A stretch of 64,000 bases of DNA, from assembly GCA_032622095.1 (NCBI GenBank), contig CP136064.1, positions 217,074,205-217,138,204 of the forward strand, in the 5' to 3' direction. How positions within the stretch are numbered: position 1 is the stretch's first letter; each line of letters starts with the position of its first letter. Below the pieces are notes generated by a model. That model saw nothing but the letters and a program-made list of their open reading frames with translations. It did not search any database and had not been told where the DNA came from. Origin of the DNA: Siphonodentalium dalli. Lineage: Eukaryota > Mollusca > Scaphopoda > Gadilida > Siphonodentaliidae. Shown here one piece after another: positions 1 to 12,600 of the stretch. A program made the position numbers and the translations under genes.

Positions 1-530
1 TTTGGTGACTTATCGGTTTAGGTTTTGGTTTTGATATGAAACCGAAACCGAACAGAGAATTCGGTAAACTGCACAGCACTCGTTTAAGCAGATTTATTTT
101 ATTACAATTATAGTAGAGTGTTAGTCTCATGTTTGTGCATTTCAGGTAACAAATAAACTGTGAAATTAAAGACAATTTTAATGATTAATTGTGAGCCCAG
201 AAAATGAGGATTTAATATGACCAAACATAATTTGGCCAAAATAATTTTCATTTGGCCAATCTTTTGGCCAAAATATTTTTCAACCCAGCGTGAACACTGT
301 GCTCTTGTGTTTTCTTTTTTCTCTCCGTTATCTGCTTTTATTACCTGTACACCCGTCCAAATGAATAATAGACCAATCCAATGTATACTTTTATAACTGA
401 GTGGGAGAATCCATTTATATAGAAAGGGTTATAGCATCTGAGCATCCCTACAAATAAAGAATGAGCAATTACAATGTTTAATTTTCGAACTGAATAGGTT
501 ATATTAGTAGTGAGGATTAAGACTACATAC
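1..530. other. ATG3 intron, no further exon recognised
   Basis: AT-rich sequence downstream of the exon 6 donor. No match to the next ATG3 exon was seen. A short phrase on the theme 'ttggccaaaat' recurs at about 230-280. Bases 1-60 hold a small imperfect inverted repeat on 'ggttt/aaacc'. Confidence 0.5.
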
Positions 531-665
531 ACTATCTTCTTCCTCCAGCATTCCGCTCTGCTCATAAGCCTCCATGTCTATAGCTTCATCATCATCCGCA
601 TCATCATCATCATCATCATCCATATCATCCCCTTCAGTTCTATTAGCGTTACCTATTGGCTTGTC
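531..665 (-). CDS. ATG3: ATG3 exon 6 (acidic flexible region)
   Basis: A 135-nt exon begins [15 protein letters not shown], continues with seven consecutive Asp codons (a GAT microsatellite, ATC on the plus strand) and ends in [18 protein letters not shown]. The end matches the ATG7/ATG12-interacting segment of the ATG3 flexible region. The acceptor is ttttcag and the donor gtatgt. It is in phase 0 at both ends. Confidence 0.92.
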
Positions 666-3600
666 CTGAAAACAACAGACTCTATTAGCAGGAATCCATA
701 GTACACAGTTTCATTTTCTCTCCAGACTGAAACATTGGTTAAAATAAAAGACTGCGCAGCTTTTTACGGACCGTTGGCTTTTTTTAACCCATTCATGACT
801 GGAGCTTCCTTAAATTTTGCAAAAACCCTGTGCCAATGCATTCTCTTATATATGCAAGTCTCCCATAGGGAGCCTCGCATATTTAAGAGAATACATAGGC
901 CTAACAATATTTACCTTGACCTTGTAAGCCAGTGCATTCTCTTATATATGAGAAGCTCCTAATGGGAGACTCACACTTTTAAGAGAATACCATGGCATTT
1001 GTCAGAAATTGCCTCCATTTGTAAAACACATACACTTTTAATGTAAATATGTTCTATTTCCAATCCTATGAATATTTGACACATATTCATACAAGAAGCA
1101 ATAGCACAACAACTTTATAAAATCAATGGATATGGGGATTAAATGAGAGGTCACCCCAGAGATTCATATGAAGTTTGGTGACGGATGTGGCCTGTGGGGT
1201 GTGCAAAAGTATTTAGTCATGCAAAGATTAAAATCCATGATGGCTGCTGGCAGCCATGTTTTCATAGAAAATCATCCAAATTCAATAGATCCCATCTAGA
1301 GGTGATCTCAAACATACCTGCAAATTTTCCAAATATTTCACCCATAATTGTGGGCTGCAGGGTGTGCCAATGTATCAAATGTGAAACACTAGATGGCCAA
1401 CTGGCAGCCATGTTTTTTAACAGAGTTTGAAAAAAATGGTACGCTGCCATCTGGAGGTCATCCCAAGATCAATATGAAGCTTAGTGATGATCGGATGAGG
1501 GATGTGGCTTGTAGAGTGTGGCAAAGGAAATTGTTGACAGACTGACGGACAACAGACACCAACATATGGCAATAGCTCAAAATTTACTTTGTCAAGTTGA
1601 GCTAAATAGTGAGGGCTTATATAAATCTTGCCTATATTAAATACTAACTGATGAGTAGTTCCCTTAGGAAATGTTCAGATAATAAGTTCAACATTTTAGT
1701 GACTCTATCCTGCACAGCGGGCTAACATAACTAAATTCACCCTCTGGGGATCTCATTCTGCTTGGGCCCCATTTTCTGGGAAGTATTTATAGTCTCAAAT
1801 TAACATGTTTTAGTTTCTTCTTACTTTCGGTTCAGTTTCTATATCCCTAATTTGCAGAAGATAGATTGTAATCGAGGTGACTAATGGGTGAACATCGCCA
1901 ACTTCAACTGTGGAACTTCAATCTAATCCTAGGTCTACCATAGCAGTTGAGGCCTAAGCAGAAAAAGATTCCCAAAAATTTATATATTTGGTGATGCTAG
2001 CCAGCTAAATTCACCCTCTGGGGACCTCAATCTGCAAATGTCAGAATAATATATCCAGGCTTGGACTGAATCATTCAGTTTAACAATACATTTATCTTAT
2101 TTGCATAACTGAGGCCATTGTCTGATCCCATATTTAGGAGATATGTTTAATCTCAGAAAACATTCACAAGGAAGCTTATAAGGACATCACACATACCCAT
2201 TATTATTTATGTGCATATTTCAATTTCTAAGTGTTCATTCTAAGGTAAAATGTTCTACAATATACTAAAGAACTCATAAATTGGAATGAAAAGAAATCTC
2301 TGAATGAACAAATAGATAAGGAAATACTCTGAAATATAAAGAAATTTCTGGTTGGTCATTGAAGCGAAAGAAAACATACTTTGGAATCTAAGGACATCTC
2401 TGCAACTGCATCATTCACGCCGCCCATGCTTGAATCTGGAGAAGATATAAGCAACTATAATGAGTGTCAGAATTCTGGTATTACAATTCAAAAGTAGCCA
2501 GTGGGTCACTAAATAGATATGGTAAAAATATTCATCTTCTGGGGGACCTCATTCTGCATGCCCTCATCTGCTATGAGAGACCTAGACTCAGATTTAAGTT
2601 CCCAGATGGTAAAGATGGTGATGTGCACCCATTGGGCGCATCGATTATGCATTGTGTCATCATTTTGGGATATAGAGATACTAAACTAAAATTAAAAAGC
2701 AACTATCTAAATAACTTTCCAAAAAAACTACAAAAAACTTGTTAATTTGATAATAAAGATTCTTTTCAGAGGAGTTGAGGTCTAAGCAGTATGATCATTA
2801 CTAAATTCACCCTCTGGGGACCTCATTCTGCAAATGTCCAGCACCATATTTTGAGGCCTGTATTAGGGGCTACACTCTGATCTTTTCCAAGTCAAACATA
2901 GAGTGAAGTCTGATGCAGATTTACTTCGCCACCACAATTCATTCATGGTCATGACTGTGGTATGCTTGATCCAGAATCCAGATTGACACAAATCATCATT
3001 CCCTCATCCCCCATTACGTGCTTCTTAACCCTTTCATGATGGGAGCTGTGCTGGTGCAGCATTAAAGATCCTGTGCCAGTGCATTCTTATATATGCGAGT
3101 CTCCCATAGAGAGCCTCACATATACAAGAGAAAGTACTGGCTTACAAGGTTAAGGTATATATTGTTAGGCCACTACATTCCCTTTTATACGCGAGGTGTC
3201 CTATGGGCAATTCGCATTTATAAGAGAATGCACTGGCACAGGGTATATGCAAAAATTTCAGGAAGCTCCAGTCATGAAAGTACTAACTCGTCTCATGCCA
3301 CAATTAATTCTTCATTTTAAATAAATGAATTTAATTTCTTTGGCTGTTGTCCTAATACATGTATTCATCTTTTGCCTCAAACCAGGCCTTCATCAGGATA
3401 CATGGCAAACACTTGGGCCAGAACCCCTATACATGCATCTCATGGAATATATGCACAACATCTCACTATTAAACTAACACACCATAACGCCTGAGGTTGT
3501 TTGCTGAACATATTAGCTGAATATCTCTACAAATGAATGAACGTGAATCAAGTAATGCATCAGATATTTTTACGGCCATCATCACATCATCATAGAATTT

Positions 3601-6600
3601 CTAATTAATGTTTATTTAACCCTTTTTACTGAATGGATTCTCCCATTCAGTTCTAAAATTATATATTGGAACAGATTAGAATGGTCTTTTTTTCCATCTG
3701 GAGAGGTGTTCATGGAATATAAGCTGACGACAGACAGACACAGGGATCAATACCAGTGCAGAGGGATTCCTATTCATTGGTGGGAAATGTTCAGATAATA
3801 AGTTCAACAAATGGCAATAAAAAAAAATTTGGCCATCAACAATCCGATTAAAATAGTCCATTGCATCTTCAAAATTTTACCTGCATAGTGATGTGTGTCT
3901 ATCCAACCTCCGTCCCCATCATCTTCCTCTAATAGTTTCTCTTGCTCCTCTTGATGGTTGTCAACCTGCTTGACTCTCTTATAACATGGCACTAGAAGTG
4001 AGAGGATTTCAAAGGAAATCAATGGGTGAGCTTTATCCAAATCAAATGCAACACAGTAAAACCTCTCCAAACCCGACCATTTATAAACTGAATCCCTCTA
4101 CAAACCGCACGATTGTCCCGTCCCTTATTCACCCAAGTATATTCTAAATAAAAATTACTGTAACCGTAACCTCTCTATTCCGAATATGTCGTTCAATTTG
4201 TTAGTCCAACATGTGTCTGATTAGTTACCTATGCTTATTTCACACATTGAGTGAACAATGGTGATTTCACAGAGAATTAGAGCACTGACATTTCGTTTTT
4301 ATATCAGTTAAATGTGTTGAGTTAATTTGAATCTGTTTTACAACCATTGTCCAAACACTAATTCGCTATAAGTACACGATGGTGGTGTATAGTCATCATA
4401 ACAGTTTGAATTGATCATACACAATGAATGTCGTTATGGAAATGAAAGCGATGACAGAAGCAAAGATTGTCAAGTCAGCTTGTGCACATACAGAGTCGAC
4501 GCTAGATAGCTTATTCGTGAAGTCGGATTGAGTCACCATAAAATTTATAATTTTCATGTCTTAATATATTATGTTTATATATCATGTTTTATTTATATTT
4601 GTAGTTGACTTTCGAAGTTTATTCAATAGAGTTACATTAATCAATTCTAGTAATGCAGTGTTTGTGTCTTAGTCACTCTTGGTTATGGCAGCAATATATT
4701 CCGATGGTGGCGCGATTTTCTACAAACTGAACACCTCTCTGAACTGAACAGAAAGGGTCGGTCTGAAGGTGTTCAGTTTAGAGATGTTTTACTGTATATG
4801 CACTGAAGACTATCAATCTGAATGTGAGCCTCGGAGTCAGAATTATTTTTAATAACCCAGCCTATTCAGTTGAATAAATATTACCATAATAACATACTTC
4901 ACATGAAATGTACTGACATATAAACACCTATCTACCAAAGCTTAAATCATCATACAAAAATAATTTTAACACTTGGTCCATTTGGTATATTTGTATTAGA
5001 TATAAAGTTTTATTGCAAGGAGATTTATAAGCCAGAAAAACCACAATCAGCCAGAAATTGAAGCACAACTTCTGACTGCACCAAGGCAGGAACTCTAATT
5101 ATGGGCCACTTGAGCAAAGGCAACTAATGCAGTGTTACATACAGTAATGCCCTAAGTAATCGACCCCTTAACCACAGCAGAATTATGGGTAACTTTTCGG
5201 GATTTAGTCGGAAATATGGATTGTTGCCATTCATCGATGAATGGCAACAAGCCATATTTCCGACTAAATCCTGAAAAGTTACCCATAATTCTGCTGTGGT
5301 TAAGGGGTCGATTACTTAGGGCATTACTGTATATGTACATAAGGCAGTGAGCCAGATTCAATAGCATGACATTTTTACATTATCAAATAATGAGTTGAGC
5401 ATTCTAACCACATCACTTATCATTGAGGCCTTAAGGGAACACAAGGCCTCCGAATTGGGTTCATGCAAAATTACATAAATTTTATAAAAGTCTGCGAAAC
5501 AACTATCATAAACAAGCTCATGTAAAAATAAATCGATTACGTTCTTATTTTCATTATTAATAACTCTTCAGTAAAGAGATTTTGAATGTCAAACCATTGT
5601 TATAATTAAACATTAAACTTACAGTGTAATAACCAGTAAAGTCCAATTAGTCCAATAAGATACCACAGTTTAATCAAAACTTGAAGGTAAACATTGAAAA
5701 AGGGTAAAATATTTTAACATACAACACAATTAACGATGTTTGTTGACAAATTAGTGTAAAAGATTTGTTTCATAACAAAGATTTCAACAATTTTGTTATT
5801 AGAGAACTATATAAGATAGAACAAAGTTTATCTATTTCTCCATGTTCAACTAGGACGTAGTAGTGATCTTTTTATATTTTTAGCTGTAAGTGTCTTAGGT
5901 ACTTTTATTCAGAACATGAATAACACTTGAAAATGTGATATTGCAACAGTTTAAGAAATTATTTGGCCTTATCTGATGTATCTGGAGGCTTCCAAATGCT
6001 GCCGATGCTAATCAAATCCAGAACTGAACACTAACCATTTCTTGTGACAAGAAACTGTTTCTCTTTTGGCAGGTAACTCTTCACACCAGAATCATCCCCT
6101 GCTGACCATTGCCATGTCGGACAATGATGGACAATGTGGTCGCCAGCAGCTGTGAACTGTGAAATCACAGAAAGAATGTGCATAAGGGTCGATCAGACGC
6201 AAAGATACTGTGTGGTGGATGAAGAAATTATTGAGCTTTCAGATGGATTATACCTTTCACAAAACAAACAAGCTAATGTGTCTGATATTTGCAGAATGAG
6301 ATCCCCATAGGGTGAATTTAGTGATGCTACCCCACACTGCGGGCTAGCACCACAAAATTCACCCTCTGGGTACCTCATTCTGAATAGGCCTCAGAATAAT
6401 CAGTAAATTCTAAGTCTATCAAGTTATCATTCAGAAACCAAAATAATCAGGAAATTGCAAGTCAACAAGAGAGGTAGCATGTAGGGGGTGGTGAAGGATT
6501 TAATCATACAAAGATAAAATTCCAAGATTACCATGTTCACGAAAAAATTCGGAAATATTTGATGGCTCCCATCTAGAGGTCACCCCGAAGATCCATATGA

Positions 6601-9600
6601 AGTTTGGTGATGATTGGATGAGGGAAGTACTGTGGTCTGTAGATTGTGCCAAAGGATTAGTCATGCAAAGAGTATAATCCAATATGTACACCGGCGGCCA
6701 TGTTTTGAATTAAAAATTGCTAAAATTTGAGGTGACAGTTTCAAAACAATTCTCCAATAAATGTGGGCTCCAGGGTGTGCTGATGGATTCAAATTTGAAA
6801 TCTTAGATGGCTGCTGATGGCCATGTTTTTCAATGCCTCGGTAATAGGAGGCTCCCATCTAGAGTTCACCACAAAGATCAATATAAAGTTTGGTGATGAT
6901 CAGATGAGAGATATGACATGTAGGGCGAGTTATCGGAAATTGTTGATTGATGGGGCATCTTCAATAGGCTGATATATCTACTTTATCCATCCAATAAGCA
7001 AGATTACAGAGTCTAGACATATTGGATTCATCCAGCCCCGTTCCGTGGTTTCAGAGATACATCCAGCCCCAGTTCCATGGTTTTAGTACTACAGGTCAAA
7101 GTTCTGGAGTAGCATTTCCATATATGGAGCTTTTGAATGACTACCCCAGAAGGCCAGAACTTTGACCTCTAGCACTAAAACCACGAAACTGGGCCTGGTG
7201 GATCCAAAATGGCCGCGAGTTAGTGACAGCGTGTATTGTGCACAATTGACTTGCAATTAAAGTAAATATATTTTTCAAATACATGTACACATTGCTTAAT
7301 GTAAATATAAACTTTTCAATCCATATGTAGTAGATAATGAAAAGGAGACTGAGTTAGTACTATTCAAACATACTCACTTCGTCTGGTGTTATGACGCCTG
7401 TTTCTTTAAACTTTGATTCCTGAAGGATCAGAGGGTAATAAATTAATAATGTCAGATGTAAACAAGAGCATACGCCCATGGTAATTTCAACAATGGGCCA
7501 TGACACAGGTGAAAATAGACGGCCGGAACCCAAATTTGAATTTAACTGTATTTTGGGCTAGTAAACTCACATACCAAATTTCATTCCATTCAATTCAGTC
7601 TTACTAAAGTTATCATCCAGAAACAAAAAAAGCTGGATGGATACATAATACGTCCCGTTTTATTCAAAATGGGTGTATAATTAACTCGTCTAATAATCTT
7701 GATTGTTACCGGAGACCTCAAATCTACAGATTGTTTTTAGTGATCACTCATGCAGAATAACTATAGAATTTATGAAAATTATTGCGGCCAAGCTCATTGC
7801 AAAACAGGTCAATTTCACTGCATAACAATAGCGCTCACTGTATAGACCATCCAGTGAGACAATTGTCGCTGTTATTTGAGACAACCATTGGCCGGTGTCA
7901 CCTGCGAGGTTGCGTTAAGATATACATTGCTTCGGAAGGGAGATAAATAAACACGATTTTAAGTGAATAACACTGCATAAATAAATAATATAACCATTGG
8001 TAAGTGGGTGTTTGCGATGTAGCATATAGCTTGCAGGGTATTAAAGCCACTGAAACACTAGAATGACACAAATTTTGTCGGATTAGAATGTAGGCCATTC
8101 ACATATACAGCTTTATGATAAGTCATATAAATATGGAATATGTAGCTAGTGTCATCGCTTAAACTGTTTATGTCTGTGAGGGGGATTTGAGCATCTATTG
8201 GGCGAGGCTCCGCCGAGTCCAACAGATGCCAAATCCCCAGAGCAGACATAAACAGTTTAAGCGACAACATTAGCTACGGTACATATTTTATTTATCCATC
8301 GCACAAAACTTGCCTTTTGTGAAGAAAATCTGTCAGTTTCTCAGTTAAATATTCGTTATTTCGAAGACGCCCTTACATTTATTAGGTAAAGCAAACTAAT
8401 TAGCATTCATGACGTACAAAAACCGGAGTGCAGCTTAGAGCGAAATAGTTTGTTGTGTTTTTTTTATAGTTATTCTAAGCTGGCCTTGTACTAATGGTTT
8501 ATATATATTTTAGAGCGAAACCACATACCCTTTTACGAATTTTGTATCAATTGAGGTGAATAATGGACGATAAAATGTCCCAAAATCACAATTACATCAT
8601 TTAGGTTGGTTGACATCCATAGTTACCTGTGCAATTTGAATATGCAATTACAATGTACGTCATGAAGGTAGTACTAACCTAATAAAGCTATGTTGACCTA
8701 ATAAAGCTACATTGACGTAATAAACTTAATGCAGGCTTTATGTAGGCAATATAGGTAGTGAGCATGGATAAATTTGGATTAAGGATAGAGAAAAGGGCTA
8801 TAACCAGTAAATGTTATTCACGCGATAAAGGTGAAACATCATATGCAAGTCGGGATGCAGAAAAGATAATGGTCAAGAGAAAGGGGAGAATACCTGCAGG
8901 AGCACCCTCCCCCCCAAGTACACGCAAGATTCAGGCAGTAAATGGGATTCATACCCCACTCTTAGTCGGTTTTCATGATTAATACCCCCATCTTAAATGG
9001 TATTCAGCTGGTACGTTACTTTAACGATGACAAATTGTGGTATTTGATGGATAGAATGGGCATTTTTAGCCTTTTTCAGGTCTCGTTCGGTTAATCGGAG
9101 AGAACTGCCATTTATAGTGCAATGAGTTGTGTGCACTATTCTTTTCCTTCAATTAAATGTAAACTCCAGTGGAGATGAGTATATCCACTGGTGTATTTTC
9201 ACATTGTTGTCCGGGCGGGAGTGGCAGCTTAAAATCCAAATAGTTGCTCAATTAATGTGTGTACATAGGTTAAAAACATGTTGAAATTGTCTTCTCACTC
9301 TGTCTTGTGGCTCTGGCGAGAGGCCATGAATTTCTCGTATGACTCGCTCTTGAAACCTCCTCATCCAGTTTGTTCCAGCAGGGGGTCATTGGCAGAAAGA
9401 AAGAGTTTTAGTACACTTGAACTCTTGTGTGTACATGTACATATATCTGTCCGATCCTCTTTGATTGAGTGTCATCTGGCTTTTGATTTTGTTTGGACCA
9501 ATGGTGTGGATGTTCTGCTTCCGCACAAGTTTGTAAATAATAGAGTTCCTCGCAATTTCTAGACGCTTACCCAAGTCTTCCCACTCAAGTGTCGTCAGCA

Positions 9601-12600
9601 AAAATGTAGCTGTTACACTGCTCCTGTTGCTGTACTGTAGTTTTTACAGGCAACCCTCGAAGCTCGGCATTGTACTTTATCCAGACCAGTTGTGCCATGT
9701 CTTTTTCCAGGTATGGACACCACATTGTTGAGGCGTACTCTGATTGGTTGCACTATCTTCTTGTAGCATTTCAAATTTACATCTGGACTGCAAAATTCTC
9801 TGAATGAAGGCAGATGTTGAGTTGGCCTTTTTGGTGATGATGTTTATATGTTTGCCCCAAGTCATGTCATGGTTCAGATTTACTCCAAGATATTTGTCAT
9901 TTTTTGTCTCTTTGACAGTTTGTCCATGGATCTTATAGTCCATGTTCATTGGTTTGTTATTGGTGATGCGTAGCAGTGCACATTTATCAGGATTAAATTG
10001 CATCTGCCACGTCTCCTCCCATGTTTGCAGATTGTAGAGGTCTGCTTGTAGCTCTTCGGCATCTTTTGGCGAGGTGATGGTTCGATACAGAAGGCAGTCA
10101 TCCGAGAAGAAACGAGGTGTTGCAGTTGCATTTTGATTTTGGTAGGTCATTTAGATGAGGAATAACAACGGTGATCATTGAATGGTCCCACCAGATTCCC
10201 CACCCAGTTCTATTTTGAAAGAAGTCCTCGATCCATGTTAGTAGGTAGATCATGACATTAATTTGTACTCTGGCTAACACCCATAGAGATCCTATTCGAC
10301 CAGTACAAAACATGGGAACTTTTTGATGTACTAACCCTTTCTGACAGGGAACTTTATAACACTGAACAAACAAGACAGTCAATGACTGTGGAGATGCTCA
10401 CCAGACTGTAAAGACTGAGAAGACTGGGACTCGGAAGACCATAAGAGTTAGTACTTGTCAAATTCACTTTAAAAAAAAGTGGTCCTCTTTAGCCGAGAGG
10501 GTCTCCGTTGAGCAGTGGGGTGTCCACCTTGAAATATGGTCCAGATCCCACCACCCCACATAATCCATAGTCTGCTCCCTCCCAACTGAAGCAAACACAC
10601 TCTCAAGTTCATAAAATTCCATTGCACATGTTGGAATGTTACAACTGAAACCTCAAGATTTCCTAACTGTGGCAAAGTTACAACCTGACATGCCCCCCTT
10701 TTTTAATGGTGGACCCCATTCAAACAAATTTTGATCCCAACTCTACATAAAGGGCAAAACTACTTCGTTACACCATCCCATGTCATCACCCGGGCAAAAG
10801 TACTGCTGATGGGGTCATTGTCACAAGGCTCCGGTCACATTCGTAGCCAGCTTTTTAAATCGATCACAAAGTGTAGCCAGCTTATCTACGGCGATCACAG
10901 TTGTAGCCAGCTTTTCATATTCATGCGAGCCTCAATGAACAAGATTAGGTTAGTCTCATTTTTCTGAGTTGATGAATGAAACACAACATAAATTTTAATT
11001 TGATATTAGTTCATCTAATAACCTGAGGTTTCCGATCAATGTCGTTCGATGCTCGAATTATATTCCAATATAAGTTGATAAATTAACGAAGTCAGTTTTG
11101 GAGCATGACGTCGATATTTTAGTCACGAACGCGATGACGTCATATTTCGCGCCATATAAAGCATGGAATTAGAAAAGCTGGCTACGAATGTGATCGCCGG
11201 CGAAAAGATGGCTACATTTGTGATCGATTTAAAAAGCTGGCTACGAATGTGACAGAGGCCTTATGACAATGACCCCATCGGCAAAAGTACTCCATTGAAC
11301 ATTCCCAGTTATCACCCGAAACTCCCAATTTAAGGCCAAGGTCGAGGAACTATTTTTTGAAGAATTTGGGGGTGATTCGCACAAACACGTAATAATACAA
11401 AATAGGGGTGCCACGATTAATCGTATAATCGATGAACCGTTGATAAAGCCGATAATCGATTACCTTTTCCGTCGTCGATTAATCTGCGTTATTTATTTCT
11501 GACATTGGAAAATGCCGGTTATTGTTGAATATACATTTGATAATGTATCACAGAGTCCGACAACTTGAGTACTACTAGTATATGTTGCAGACAGCTGGCA
11601 GTTCATTTGATGACATGGTTACTCTTCGAGTCATTCAAATTGCATGGTGGCACTGCAGCTTTGAAATTAAGTTATGCCGACATCGTATATTTCTACAAGA
11701 AAGGCGGCACTACCGGTATGTCTTTGAAATGGGTTGACTGTCAGTGAACTGAATGCACTCGCCCTTGAAACTAATTGGACTAAAGGGGAGTTGATAGACA
11801 TTCTCTCGAAATCAGGGAACCTACAGCGTTTTAATCAGCGACATTCTCCCCGTATTATTGCTGCAAGTATACTTTGTTTGTATAAGTATACTTATATGTT
11901 ACTAGTACAGGCTATCGCTTATAGTGTGGTGACTGCTAAATGAAATTGACTATTACCAAATACTTAACTTGTTCTGAGTCCTGAAATTTGCGGGCAGGGG
12001 CCCACCCTTTGTTATCCATGCTCTGGAAGTTCGCTGAAACTTATAGTTTCTGTAACATTAGATTCCTTTTTTTGGGAACCACCGTCGGTCCGTCGTGCAT
12101 TCCTACTTTGCTTGTATGTTTGGCTATTAGATTAATCGCTGCGTTCGTTCCAATGAACTCACAAATATTATAACCATGACATCGCCGAGAACTGTGCTTG
12201 TATTGAATACATTGTGCTCATTACCGGTGGTTTATTATGCACTTTATTAACACAAAAATTACATCAGCCTATGCCTCAAACAAGCGCTGGACGGCCTGTG
12301 ACGGCGTAATGCACCTGGCATTCTACCGACTGGACCACCGGGGGCCCAGTGGTAGCAGTTAATTAACAAGCACCCAGCCAATATGACAATAGGCCATATT
12401 ACGGAATACTTCCACTGATGTTATTATTATTAGGTACGATTAATCGATTATAGTCGATTATTGACGACCGATTATCGATTATCGAAATCAATAATCGTGG
12501 CACCTCTAATACAAAACAAATCTTCCGTAATAATATGTCTTAACAGTTTAATTTTCGAACAATAGACATTAGAACAGATCCGTTTACGCTTCAAACGAAC

